A stretch of DNA of 64,000 bases from Larimichthys crocea (taxonomy: Eukaryota; Chordata; Actinopteri; Sciaenidae): the NCBI RefSeq assembly GCF_000972845.2, contig NC_040011.1, forward strand, positions 27,260,379 through 27,324,378. Direction: 5' to 3'. How positions within the stretch are numbered: the first letter of the stretch is position 1; each line of letters begins with the position of its first letter. This document shows positions 1 to 11,074 of this stretch, piece by piece. Under the pieces are notes generated by a model, which was given only the letters and a program-made list of their open reading frames with translations, searched no databases and was not told the origin of the DNA. A program made the position numbers and the translations under genes.

Positions 1-2460
1 CTTTATGACACTTTAAAGTGATTTGTAGTGATGTGTGGTGTATCTAAGTAACACAAATATTGATGCACTGTAAATAGTGCTGCTTTGTAATGTTTCCTCT
101 AGACCTCTATAATGACATCCATATAAAGAATGTAGGTCAACATTTGCATAAGGATACTGTAGAGGATGTATATTAGTAAAACTCTATCATATTTCATTAT
201 ATTTTGATATTTTGCATTTTTGTTTGAATGTAACTTTCAGCCATTAGTATCAGCATTGTTCCAGAGCATCACTCGCAAACCACAAATCACACTGAATCTA
301 CTGTTTAATACACCAACACGCTATCTTTTCAGTATACATTGCCACCGTATTTCTTCTTCTAAGAGTGCTTAGAGTGCTGTGAACAAGTTCCTGTTCTTGT
401 ATAAGACACTTCTTGTGCTCCTGTAGCTGCCGAAATAGCACCACATGGGACCACAGTATGCGAACAGTGAGCTCTTGATTCAATGCTAGTTCCTTTGATT
501 CAATTTTAACTTGTCGGTTTAATCAAATTTAAATAAATTTACATATTTTTAAATTTACTTCTAATGGTGCAGTGAGGTTTGGTTTTTTTCATCCAAGATT
601 TAAGATATTCATCTTTGACAACTAGGCCTCCTTTTCAATACAATGATGGTGAGTTTACATTTAAAGAAATCTACAGTATAGTGTGTCTTTCCAGAAACAA
701 GGTATTTTTTTATTCTGTGAAATCACAGAACTCACCGTGAAAGGTTTTTATTTGAACTATCTTATGTTTAAGATTGGAGGGTGCAGGCAGAAATCAAATT
801 AAATTTAAACACCAACAAATAAGTTTTGTCTTTGTAATATGGGACTTATTCTTTAACTCAAAAGCCACTCACTGCTTTATAACTTCTGCCTATATTCCAA
901 TTAAGATTACGTTCTCCTGGGTAGACAGACTCAAATCATTACTTGAGCATATTAATCTTGCTTTAAAGGAACCATATTGTTCCAGCAGTCCTCTGAGTTA
1001 CCTTAATGTTTCTGCTCATTTGCAGATAATTTGATCGCAGTCACACTACCACCAGCTTGCAAAAGAGCTCAGTTTAATTTCTGTCTGTTCGAGAGGATGT
1101 TTCAGTGTGGAGGTGTTTTAAAGAGAATTTTGCCCATTGAATGTTGCAAACCCACCTACACTTTTATTCAATTCATCACAGACCATCATACGGCTAAGTT
1201 CTGCATCTCGTGTTTACCCTTTAAAATGCAAAAAATTGTCCTTACACTTACGCTCAAGCATGTTTAAATTCAAGTTGGGTGTAAGGCACGACATGAACTT
1301 GGAAAGAGAGTCTCTTCAAAGCGTTGGAAGCAAAAAAAAATGCATGAGTAGATCGACTGAAACTGGCATCAATCTGCATTTTTTAAACATGCATTTAACA
1401 TGTGATCTGCTGGCTGTTGCTCTGACCAAATCAAGGGGATTTAAATATGCTGTTTATAGATGCAATTTTCTGCTTTTCTAGAGTTTTCTGAAATGTAGGC
1501 TGCTACGCCTACATAGAAACAGGAGTACTATAGAGTTTTCGCACATCACTGAGATCTGCAATAATTTTAACCTTCATATATTTTTTTCTAACCTCCAGAG
1601 CACTGCTTTTGAGTTCCTCTTCCTTTTCAAAAAGTCAGTCTACCGTAATCCCATGGGAACATAAAGAACGAGTAAAGCCAACACTATATCTATTTAGAGT
1701 GATGCAAAGACATGTTACACCATCTCAGTCTGTGTCAGCCTATATGCTATGTACACTTGGATGAAGTCAGTGTCTGTTTGTGCCATATAGATTTATCACC
1801 TCTTAAGTTTATGACATTTCTGGAGAGAAAAAACAATCATGGCACAGACGGAGTGGGGGTGGGGTGGCATTTGTCAGTGCTCTCATTGGGGTTCAAAAGT
1901 AGAATGCAAAATGTCTGTCTTTGTCTAATCCAACACGTTTTATTTTTGTAACTGAGAAATCTGTTCAGGGACCCCAACATTTTTTTTTTCCAACTGTCAG
2001 GGTGTCATTTGTCAGAAAAAAGTGAAACTGTATTCCCACCCCCAGTCCTTCTGTATGTTGTGAGGTTATAGCTGTTTCAAACGAGCGAGGTGGAGGGGGT
2101 GTAAGGGGCGCGCACGAGGACAAGGCGACCTGGTACCTCAAACACGCACACTTTATGGTCATTCTTTGTCCTACAGAGAACACTTTGGCCGATCTCCTGA
2201 CTTCCTCTTTGACACTGTTATGCCCTATAGCCTGATCCTCCATCAGTGAACGATGACTTCTTAAGGAGCCAAAGCCGTTGGACTCAAGAGCATTGTCCCT
2301 CGTGATTGAGATGTGAACCTTCAGGGCAGCCCTTTGCTCTTTAGTGTCTAATTTTTTCTTCCCTCTTTTTCCTGTTCTCCTCCTCCTCCTGATTCTTCTT
2401 CTTTTCCTTTCCCCCTGGTTTGTCTCTGCCAGCAGCCTGCACAGTGAGGCTGTGGATCCA
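1..2460. other. AT-rich non-coding stretch, nothing recognised
   Basis: Mostly AT-rich unique-looking sequence. Open frames are at most about 115 codons, overlap one another and have no splice context or recognisable protein. The only longer frame, minus strand at 1965-2492, is kept open by a pyrimidine-rich tract at about 2345-2430 and is rejected as a gene. No microsatellite of note and no transposon recognised. Confidence 0.6.
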
Positions 2461-2469
2461 TTAGTGAGT

Positions 2470-2700
2470 CCCAGCACTGATAATGAAGCCACAGAGGTGG
2501 TCTGAGCCAGTGTGGCACAGGAGCTGGAGCACGAGAGGAAGGTAGATTAGGATAATTACCTGGCCACGGGGGAACGATGAGAAAGATGTCTCACTTCCTG
2601 CAGGCCTCGATTGGAGAAGGACCAAGTGCAATATAATCAGGTGCGACACCCTTTGCTCAGAAAGGAAAGAAATTAGTTCCAATCATTTCTAATGATCGAA
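2470..2700. promoter_or_regulatory. Candidate conserved non-coding element
   Basis: This is a mixed-composition, non-repetitive block with a TAATTA homeodomain core at 2553-2558 and further ATTAG/ATGATC cores near 2670-2695. It has no simple repeat and no convincing reading frame. The texture resembles vertebrate conserved non-coding elements, but conservation itself cannot be seen from one sequence, so this is inference. Confidence 0.25.
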
Positions 2701-2771
2701 ATGGAAAACGAAGCATTTCTGATTTTCTTGTGACAGTTGTGACAGTGATTGCTCATTTTCTGTTTTTACAG

Positions 2772-2791
2772 GTGTCCTCCACATCCCCAAT
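2772..2791 (+). other. Possible 20-nt microexon
   Basis: A very good acceptor (ATTTTCTGTTTTTACAG, ending at 2771) is followed after only 20 nt by a GTGAGT donor at 2792-2797. The length is not a multiple of three. Vertebrates do use microexons of this size, but this arrangement also arises by chance in AT-rich DNA. No partner exon was identified. Confidence 0.1.
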
Positions 2792-3099
2792 GTGAGTGTT
2801 TGTGTTTATATATTTATTTATTGTTTATGTAGCTGTGGTTTAGCTCTCTCACATATACTGTAAGACCTAAATATCCACACTCACAGAGACTTTGAAGAGC
2901 CTATGAGGTCAGGTTTTAAATTATGGTCTGCACCCACACCGGGCTTTCACTCCCCACTCCTGTAAATCCATTTTCCACACAATGCATTTCAAATCAAAGC
3001 AGCGTCACCATAACATGCCTTAGGAAACATTAAGCCATAGTGCATCACTTTCATGTATGATAGCATAGCCCCTGTATGCTTTGATGTGCTCACTTTTTT

Positions 3100-3660
3100 T
3101 AATGCTTTATTAATAATAACACACTGGCTCCTTCTCACACCAACATCAGCTCGTGGTGCTCCTTTCTCTCCTCCTGAACTACATCCCTCACTCCTTCCAT
3201 GCCTCAGCTCCTTCTTCCCTCCCCAGCCCCTGAGCCTTGTCTTGGGATTGGCCTATTTGAGTTTGGAAGGAGGGGGGGGGGGTGGATTAGAGGGAATGAC
3301 ATGGGCCTTGAGATGAAGAGAGTGACAAAGACCTATCAGAGGGCAGAGAGTACACAGCGCTGCATCATCATTGGTTGCTGTGGAAATCAGACACGTCTTC
3401 ATTTCTTCCAGCCATCTTCTCCAAGTGCCCAGCTTTCATTTCCACGCCCGGGGAGGGAAGCAGGGAGAGGAAGAGAGAGAGAGAGGGGTGGGGGTGGTGG
3501 TGGTTCAGGATTAGAGTTTCTGTTTGCACGTTTAAGTGTGTGCACATGTGTGTTTGCTTGCCATGCTGTGTGCAGTAAACATCGTAGAGATACAGAGGGA
3601 TGAGCGCGTAGACACTGATAGCTCTCACCTCCTCCAAAGCTGGCCAAAATACAAATGCTG
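3100..3660. other. GC-richer segment with G-run and GA/GT-rich low complexity
   Basis: The segment contains a G-run near 3272-3282, a purine tract at about 3457-3486 followed by repeated GGT units to about 3507, and several overlapping open frames on both strands that track these biased runs. A CCAAT-box core lies on the minus strand near 3370 (ATTGGTTGC on plus). I cannot assign a gene. It could be a regulatory block. Confidence 0.3.
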
Positions 3661-4347
3661 GAGCAGATTTTCTAGTGTTGTTCTAGCCGAACAGTGGCTA
3701 TGAATGGGATGCCTGATTCATAGACATGTAAAACCTACTTAGGATTCACTGATTTCTCATATTATTTCAGCTTTATCTCTGGATATTTTTGTTTTAGTGT
3801 TGCAGAGAAGGTATCCTAAAGCACACAATGGCTGTATTTCACTATTTGCTATTTTCTTTCTGACAGTTTCAAAGTGATGTTGGCAATTTACTAGATCACT
3901 TAGCAGCTCCCCACAATTCACATGTGTGCGCACAGACATCTGCTGATTTGATTTTCTGCTTTTGTGTTTTCTTTTTGTTTGTGTTCCTTTTTTGATGTTT
4001 GTTTTGTCTTTCTGTTATGTTGCATTATTGAATGTCGACTTGTGTTGTATTATAATTTCATCCCACCACTTCTGCAGCAGTTCCTCCAGTCATTTCAATG
4101 CAATCTGTGCTTGTTTTCTAGGAAAAAATAAATATATTTAATATACTAAAGTACCTCATTTCTGTTATGTTCAAACTGTGCTCTGTGCACCTACTATTCC
4201 AAAAGCTCTTTGCTGACTTGCATGTATTTAATTTGTCACACATTATATACTAGCATGTATGCACGCTCAAACCAATTATTCAGTGTTATGCAATGTTTTA
4301 TACACAATATTGACAGCAGTCTGCAGTGGAAACCCTTCCTAAAGTTT
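3661..4347. other. AT-rich non-coding stretch, nothing recognised
   Basis: Low-GC sequence with T-rich runs near 3960-4010. It holds no repeat unit, transposon signature or credible open frame. Confidence 0.5.
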
Positions 4348-4662
4348 TCATATGAAGAATGTGCCTGTTGAGCTTGTTGTGCACCAGACTGTTGTCAGTA
4401 TTTGCCTGCTTGTTAGGATGCAGCCAGTTGACTCTGGCTGTCTGAACAGCGATATGATGGGAGCAGTGGGGCTGGGGCCCAGCCGACTTCTCTCTCCTCC
4501 TTGTCCATAATAGATCTGCGTAGTCTGCAAGCCCTCTGGAGGCACCAAGCTCCGCTCAATGCCAACCCTGGCCAGATCGATCGCAGAGGCCATCCCATCG
4601 CAGAGACCAGGGGTCAGCTTCAAAGGCTTCCTACCCACTTCCTGCCACCTGGTGTTCTATTT
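4348..4662 (-). other. Unexplained open frame, about 105 codons
   Basis: The minus-strand frame is open from a TAG at about 4663 to a TGA at 4348. Codon use is balanced and the peptide is mixed: a segment reading PLKLTPGLCDGMASAIDL is followed by ARVGIERSLVPPEG. The TAG could double as a weak 3' splice site (CCGAAATAG|AA), which would make this a terminal exon, but its pyrimidine tract is poor. The opposite strand is also partly open over the same bases, which weakens the coding case. I recognise no family. It may be a GC-richer conserved block. Confidence 0.15.
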
Positions 4663-5189
4663 CGGACAATGGGTACATTTCCTTTCAGTTCCCTCCACCC
4701 TCGTGCCCTTCTACGAACAGGTTAAGGACATGGAGCCAGTACAGCTCCTTCCTGTGATCTCCTCCCCACTCACCAACACAGGGAGAAAGGGTGAGAGATC
4801 AGTCTCATCCAAACTCCACCCAATTGCACTCATTTGATGTCAATATCTGCTTTTGATTTAATGATGGCCTAAGAATGCAAAGCTCTCTACCCAAGTGATG
4901 GGCTGATTTTTGATTAGGTTACATTGTTCATGGACCAAATTTAAATGTATATACTGTACCACATCCACATAATTCTCAATGCAGTCACTGACAAAATAAT
5001 CACATTAACACAGCATTATTATTCATATATGAGATATATTTTAATGGCATTGTCATATAATATGATACAAACGTTAGTTCAGGTAATAGCTTGTTTATAA
5101 TGGTGCATTAAATTAGATGAACTTCTTGGCTCTCACTTGAAACATGTTTCATTATTAACTGGACAACAGATTTGATATGGTATGAATAT

Positions 5190-5340
5190 CTCCATCTCTC
5201 TCTCCCTGTTAGTCAAGTAACAAATGGCAGGGCTATCGAACACACATTTTATCTCCATGAGGGCTGTTGGACAATTAGCTCCAAGAATACATATTAATCA
5301 ATCGAGAATTTTGAATTTGCTTATTAAGCCCAGCCATTTT
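5190..5340. promoter_or_regulatory. Candidate conserved non-coding element with homeodomain cores
   Basis: The block is non-repetitive, with CAATTAG at about 5272-5278 and ATTAATCA at 5293-5300 followed by ATCGA. Such clustered TAAT/ATCA cores are typical of developmental enhancers. It ends at a T/C homopolymer run near 5338-5356. Inference only. Confidence 0.25.
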
Positions 5341-5656
5341 TTTTTCCCCCCCCCTCCGATACATTAGCAGATCTCAGTATGTCCGCTACTCTTGTGAACA
5401 GGGATGAGAAGGAGATAGAGGGAGAGGAAATAAAGGTCTGATGAGTTTGGCAAAGAGAGGATGGAGGCTGAGACAGATGGCATGAAGTCTGCAGCACTCT
5501 GGCGTGGCTCGCCTGGTGCTAAAATCCTCCTCTCTCACATTCCAACAAATCCTACCAGGAGGCTCGGGAGTCTGTCACACCACTCCAAGGATCCACAAGG
5601 CTCTCTTCAACCCAGCCCTCCCCCCAAATCCATCTCCTGCTTCTCCTCTGTCGCCC

Positions 5657-5686
5657 TGGCCCACCTATATACATGTTAATGCGTGA

Positions 5687-5718
<32 letters not shown>

Positions 5719-5756
5719 GCATACATTCACGCATTAACATGTATATAGGTGGGCCA
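5657..5756. repeat. 100-bp near-perfect palindrome with (TA)n centre
   Basis: The 50-nt arm beginning TGGCCCACCTATATACATG at 5657 is mirrored as its reverse complement ending at 5756. Reading pairs outward from the centre at 5706/5707, 48 of 50 positions are complementary, and the two exceptions (5691/5722 and 5694/5719) are G-T wobbles. The inner part is alternating TA. There is essentially no spacer, so a single strand could fold into one long hairpin and the duplex could extrude a cruciform. Neither arm looks like a terminal repeat of a known transposon. It probably arose by template switching during replication, or it is a foldback remnant. Confidence 0.9.
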
Positions 5757-7140
5757 TTTAGACCTTTATGGGTCTAGCGAGATAAAAAGCACCAGGTGGT
5801 GTACATATGAAGAAACACTGTCTGACTGTTCTTAAGGAGCCATGGGGGCTTATTTGAAAGTGGTGGACTTTTACTGTCACTCCACTCCAAGGAATCCTAT
5901 TCAGTAAACACTGGGTCGAATCAAGGAAAGACTGTGCCATCCATTTATATCAGAGGGAAAAAAAAAAGAAGCTTTTTGATTAGTTTCACGACAGTCCACA
6001 TCAAGTCATGGCCTCAAACAGAAACAGACCCATATTTCAGGGCTCCCTGTGGACCTTACAATCCAAAGTGGACAGTAAGTGTAACTGTTATTACACACAT
6101 AGCACAAGACCAACAACTGGATCACGGGCTCCACATGACATCTTCATATCCAAACATTAGATATCCTTTGAATCTCAGATGCATGCTTTCTTCTACCATC
6201 TCAAACTGCTTCATCGAGGATCATCTCGTTCATAAGAACAATCTAATTTATTTTACACTACGCTCTCTCCCCATGTCTCTTTCTCGCTGTCTTTCCGGCT
6301 GCCTTCTGTTTGTTCTAATGAATGACTTCTGAGATGAGGTGCTGCTGTGAAGAGGTCACAGGGGGCTTCAGAATCACATTACTGTTAATGATAATAAAAA
6401 GAACAATCTGTGCTAAACCTCTTGGATGTCTTCTCTTCACTCCCCATATGGAATAAATGTTTTATCTGCTATTGTTTTGAATGTCTTTAAATGTTTTTGA
6501 ATTGAAGTCCATGCAATTAAAATGCACACTAAAAATATTGTTGTGTTTTTTCTGCAAAAGCGCTGCCTATTGACAAAAGGCTGCTCTGATAAAAGCTATA
6601 CAGTGGTGCACCATCTGGGTTACAAAGTACACCACCAAGCATAACATCAGGCACATCTTAGCAACATGGCACTGCATGACAAAAATCCCTATGGAATCAT
6701 TTTAAGTGCACAACGAATGCCAAGAAGATTCAAAATGCAAACAGAAGTTCTAACATGTGTCAAGGGTTTTATGCAGGAGTTGGGCTTTATTGATATGACT
6801 TCAACTTTTTTGCTAAAAAAAGGTTAAAGGAGTTCTTGACTCTATTCTACTTAAATTAAAGCATTTAAGCAGAATGTCTTTAAAAAGAAAGCAGTTGAAG
6901 CCAGCGTTAGATGGATGACAACTTCCCTCATGTTTATCTGACAAGCAGGTTAAACACAAATCTTAATGAGCACTGCATTTATTTTTTTACAACTTGTTAT
7001 AATGCCAATGGAAAAACTCATATTGATGCAGCTTTTGACAAGTCTTGAGCTAAGAACAAGAATATTTCACCAGCAACAAAATAATATACCTAGCAGCTCT
7101 GGAAGACTATAAACAAACACCATCTCGCTGTGCAGATTTT
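5757..7140. other. Non-coding stretch, nothing recognised
   Basis: Moderately AT-rich unique sequence with poly-A near 5957-5967. An acceptor-like TTTCAG at 6035-6040 and a GTAAGT at 6075-6080 bracket 34 nt, but nothing else supports an exon. No transposon or simple repeat of note. Confidence 0.5.
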
Positions 7141-7260
7141 CAACACTGTTGCAGGCCGTCATATCAACATCTACCCAACACCAAAGTGTTTGCTGGGGTT
7201 GTTTACATGAATCTGACATTCACAGGCAGATCATCAGTGACTTTCCCTCCCACCACCACA

Positions 7261-7417
7261 GATATAGAGTTGCTGGCTGTCCTTCCTACATGGCAGGGCA
7301 GCGTGTCGTCCCCACTCTCATCGGCACTGCAGCTGTCACCCACAGGATGGGAAAGTGGCAGGGTCGATGGCTCCGTGGCGTGGCTTCTGGCAGTATTCCT
7401 CCCTTCCTGGCCTGGTG
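7261..7417 (+). other. Weak candidate exon in a GC-richer segment
   Basis: A pyrimidine-rich acceptor (TTTCCCTCCCACCACCACAG, ending at 7260) precedes a segment open in two plus-strand frames, with a fair donor GTGAAA at 7418. The surrounding 7180-7510 is GC-richer than its neighbours. The peptide is rich in S, L, P and W and matches nothing I know. The minus strand is open here too, so composition alone may explain the open frames. Confidence 0.1.
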
Positions 7418-7591
7418 AAAGGGCAAGGATGGGGAGCCCAGTCTCTGAGTGCATTGATCGAGGGCCAGCCCTCCATTACCCACCGTCAGAGCTAAAGGTC
7501 AGCTAAGGCCAACGGATGGGCCTTGTGTGCACATCCTATGGAGTGACTCATTCTCACACCCAGGGAGTAAGTCCTTGTCACTTTGGTCTGT

Positions 7592-7606
7592 GCTGCCCCC
7601 TACTCC
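7592..7606 (-). promoter_or_regulatory. CTCF-like motif
   Basis: Read on the minus strand the site is GGAGTAGGGGGCAGC. It matches the core of the vertebrate CTCF consensus CCASYAGRKGGCRS except for the first two bases. Occupancy cannot be judged from sequence. Confidence 0.3.
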
Positions 7607-7699
7607 TGGTGGCTACACGATGATGTCCGCTCCTCTCAGAATAGTGCAACCCTCACTGATGGGATGATGCAGACAAAACTCATCCGAGTACCCACCCCT

Positions 7700-7990
7700 A
7701 CCCCCCCATTTTTTGTGTTGTTTGATGTCAGCCACATTATTCATTATCGTTGCTTTTAGAGATATTACAATCTCCTGCCAAATTAAAAGAGCCTCCCTTC
7801 TAATTTTCTCCAACAGAAATTGCTTAATAAATAAGCAGGTCCTGATTTGCGCTGATGATCACACGGCAACACAATTGCATCAAATTGCTCACCCTGAGAT
7901 GGTGCACCACATCGTGCTCATCAATAAGTGGCAACTACTGCCTGGTGTGGTTTACATTAATGCAGCCAGGCTGTGAAAAGGGGATAATTG
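7700..7990. promoter_or_regulatory. Strong candidate conserved non-coding element
   Basis: About 290 bp of non-repetitive sequence with evenly mixed composition and several TAAT/ATTA cores. It includes an inverted pair TGCTTA (7821-7826) and TAAGCA (7832-7837) around AATAA. There is no sustained open frame and no repeat signature. It sits just before a (CA)n cluster. The enhancer reading is inferred from texture. Confidence 0.35.
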
Positions 7991-8078
7991 TGGTGCTAAA
8001 TGCTGTAGAGGCTGACAGGATCCATTTCTTGACTTGTCAAGGGCAGCAGTGATAGAGAGGGTTGTGCTGGGGTCTATG

Positions 8079-8182
8079 CACACACACACACACACACATA
8101 CACACAGAAGCAGATGAGCTTTTTTTTGCACCAACACACATGCACACATGAGGGCACGTGAGCACACACACACACACACACA
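8079..8182. repeat. Two (CA)n microsatellites
   Basis: CA tracts at 8079-8098 (with an imperfect extension to about 8106) and 8163-8182 flank a unique segment of about 55 bp. The open frame across them on the minus strand is a repeat artefact. Confidence 0.9.
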
Positions 8183-8239
8183 TATGCAGACAAAATCAGC
8201 CACACTCCACATAGAGATGATTGTCTCTTGCCTCTGTCA

Positions 8240-8400
8240 GGTTGTGCTTTTTTTCTCCAGCCATGGAGACCTCATCCTGGGAAATTGAGCAATTTCTGAT
8301 TGAAAACAGTGCCGGTAATTAGAGCACTCACTATTTGTAACCACTTGGCATTGCATTAGTATGCAAAGCTGGCAGCCAGCTTATCTTGGGGAAAACGTTT
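8240..8400. promoter_or_regulatory. Candidate conserved non-coding element with POU-type palindrome
   Basis: The block has TTGCAT (8351-8356) and ATGCAA (8361-8366) as a perfect inverted pair around TAGT, the second extending to the octamer-like ATGCAAAG. GGTAATTAGAG lies upstream near 8314. Octamer half-sites spaced this way are typical of POU-dimer targets. Inference from motif content. Confidence 0.3.
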
Positions 8401-8434
8401 GTTTCCTTAATTGCCCTCTTAGGACAAAAGTGAA

Positions 8435-8452
8435 GGGGGTGGGTGGGGAGGG
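8435..8452 (+). other. Compact G-quadruplex motif
   Basis: Four G-runs (5, 3, 4 and 3 G) are separated by single-base loops (T, T, A) in 18 nt. Single-nucleotide loops favour very stable parallel quadruplexes. No gene start is visible nearby, so a promoter role is not supported. Confidence 0.7.
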
Positions 8453-8549
8453 AAGAGAGTAAAATGTTAACGTGCTGTAGTAAGAATGGAGACTGGTGTG
8501 TTGAGGGGATGTGACTCCCTGAACACAGGGGTTAAACTTCACTAATAGG

Positions 8550-8715
8550 CTCCATACAACACACATGGGCACACACACAGGCACAGAGTAACAGTGGAGC
8601 ACTCATACACCCACATATGGGCACACACTTGTGTTGGCACATGGGCACATGGAGGCACAGACAAAAAGACAACTATGATGAGCGCACACATTCCAGGACA
8701 CACACAATTAGGCAC
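8550..8715. repeat. Degenerate CA/GGCACA-rich tract
   Basis: Irregular repeats of GGGCACA, GGCACA and short CA runs span this interval. It looks like a decayed (CA)n-derived minisatellite. Open frames on the minus strand through it are artefacts. Confidence 0.6.
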
Positions 8716-9204
8716 AATTAACTCCATAGACATACTGTATGCTGTAAAATTAGACATGTAAAAATAGCTATTCACCACACTAATGAATTAAATGACCCCA
8801 TCTTTAAATAAATAATCCATTAAGATGTAAAGCAGGAGCTTTCCTTCAGCTCACTCAGATGGTTAACCAAATACTGTTTCTCAAACATACATCCCTTTTC
8901 ATCTTTTTGAATATAAAGCTTTTTCCTGTATAATTACAAATGTTAAAATCTGTAACCAGCTCATGTCCTCTGTCATACCTCTCATTGTGTTTCTCTTACT
9001 GTCACGTTTTATAGAAGCAGCAGAGGTCCTTCTTTGTATATTCTGCATTATTTTGCTGCTCATCCTCTCTGTTCACAGAGGGATGGACGTGGATATCTTA
9101 ATCGGACCCTGATGGGATGAAAACAAAAATATTTCCACTTTGAAATGTGACTTTTTTTTTGCAATAAAAACTAGACTAGTATTTAGGTTTGCAAAGATGC
9201 ACAT

Positions 9205-9253
9205 TGTTTTTTTTGTTTTTTGTTGTTGTTGTTGTTTTTTGGGGGGTTTTTTT
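9205..9253. repeat. T-rich/(GTT)n low-complexity tract
   Basis: Runs of T are interrupted by G, with five consecutive GTT units around 9222-9236, then six G and a further T7. Confidence 0.8.
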
Positions 9254-10379
9254 GCACCAGTGATTCACCAGTGGGATGTTTGAGATAGTTGATGAATTTC
9301 TATGATTTCCCCTGATTGCCGGGCAGGAATAGTAGTATATCTAGTATCTGTATATCTCAGAGGACTAGATAGTGAGACTTTCACAAAACAAAGAGGAAAT
9401 GTTGTATAATTAAAATGGTTTGCAACATGTAAACACATGAGGCTGATTTACTTTCAATATCAATCTGTGCACATATGAAATCAGTCTCACAACACACACA
9501 CACACAATAAAAGCTCTTCACGTGTACATTTATCTGGGAAAACGACATATTTATATATATATTTTTAAAATAAATGCAAATCTTGTCCCTCCATGAAAAA
9601 GACAAACTTTCGAGTGAAGCTTTATTCCTTCTGAAAAAAACTAATAAGGCGGGCAAGAATATGTGTCTGAAGACAATTAACCATTGAGTCAGTTCAAACT
9701 TGTAAAGAAGCGTGATGTCTGTTATACGTCTATGTGAAACACATTTAATGAATTATATGAAAATACAAGAACATGTTCTCCTCTTTGAAAAAGGTTAGCA
9801 CCACATGTAGAAATCCCTTTTTTAGAAGTCTAATCCGCTTTCTCACAAACAGACAACGGACAAAATCATTTCATATAAGCAAAGTCAGTCAGCACGTCAT
9901 CAGTCTAACAGAAACACTGTTTGAACACGACAATATATGAGTAATACAAACCTCAATGACTTTAATACTGGTGGTCTTTCGGACAATTATGTGCCATTAA
10001 AGATGGAGATTTTCTCTATATCGAGGTGTGACGAGTACAGTGAAGGTGATTTATAGGAATTATTTATCTGTATATGTGTGTAACAAGGGCACAAAAAAAG
10101 CATAATACAACAAAGAGGTTATAGAATATAACGGATTTTGACGTGTGATTGATGCACTTTTACAACTTTTATTTATTCTAAAAAACAAAAAAAAAAAAAA
10201 CATATCATCATGTCATCATGAACTGGTTTTAATAACGTGCAGGAAATTATTACCCAAATAATCAAAAGATTCATCTGACAGAAGTGAGGTCGTTTTTGCA
10301 AAAAGCAAAACATATATTAAATATGTAAAAAGTTTTTATTTCTATATAGCGGAAATAAAAGCAGCAGAAAGCCTGGATG
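9254..10379. other. AT-rich non-coding stretch
   Basis: Low-GC sequence with scattered A/T runs, an A-run near 10188-10200 and a short imperfect CA tract near 9492-9508. No credible exon or transposon. Confidence 0.5.
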
Positions 10380-10990
10380 CTACAGGTGGATGAATGATGA
10401 TGAAAACATCCTCCAGAGTGTGAGAGCCCATAGGCCTTTTCATCTGCTTCGTTTCAGCTTCTCCTCTCTCTCTAAAAATCCGCACTATTTGTTTATTTAT
10501 CAGCTTTATTTTAGCCTCTAAAATGATAAAAGTAATGCTCTTAGATACAGGCCAATTTGACTTTAATTGGTGTCCGCTTCAATAAAGTTTCCTCTTTCTT
10601 CTCAGAGATCTGTTGCGTCTCGTATTCTCCACAAGGCAAAAGAAAGAACGTAAAGAGAGTGTGAAGCCAGCGTAAAAGTCTCTGGTGAGAAACGGGTTGA
10701 TTAATAAAACAACAATTACCACATTTCTCTCCCATCTGCAAACTTTGCATACAATGAAAAAAAAATAAAAAAATTCTCAGAAACTGAGAAAATCATAATT
10801 AATTATCTACCAAACCACGTGACAGATGCGCACACACACCCTGTTTTAAATGATTTGGACTAATCGTGTGAGGATGATTGAGATAAAGATAAAATACTTT
10901 CTGGGGGCGTTTTAATTAACCACAGCTAATAAACCAGTCGTTAAAATTGTCTAGCCTAATTGGTCCAAATACTGGAATTATTAAGAAATA
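10380..10990. promoter_or_regulatory. Candidate conserved non-coding element cluster
   Basis: About 600 bp of largely non-repetitive, AT-rich sequence is dense in homeodomain cores, such as GACTTTAATTGG near 10559 and CATAATTAATTATC near 10792-10807. Two abutting AGATAA GATA sites lie at 10881-10892, and a CACGTG E-box lies near 10816. The long minus-strand frame at 10541-10750 looks fortuitous. It resembles a developmental enhancer, but conservation is unseen. Confidence 0.35.
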
Positions 10991-11074
10991 TGTGCAAATG
11001 TTTATATTTACACCTCGAAATAGCCTACAGCATGCGTGCACACACGTGCACGCGCGGCGGGTGGGCTAGGAGAC

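Noticed and set aside
1965..2492. 175-codon minus-strand open frame
   Set aside because: Stop-free mainly because of a pyrimidine-rich tract that encodes runs of R and K; no motif or splice context.
3199..3603. 134-codon plus-strand frame
   Set aside because: G-rich and GA-rich low complexity dominates; opposite strand equally open.
5657..5756. Palindrome as a microRNA precursor
   Set aside because: Arms are too perfect and the loop is a TA repeat; no known mature microRNA sequence is present, so no ncRNA call is made.
6041..6074. 34-nt exon between TTTCAG and GTAAGT
   Set aside because: Weak pyrimidine tract, no conserved-looking context; chance pairing likely.
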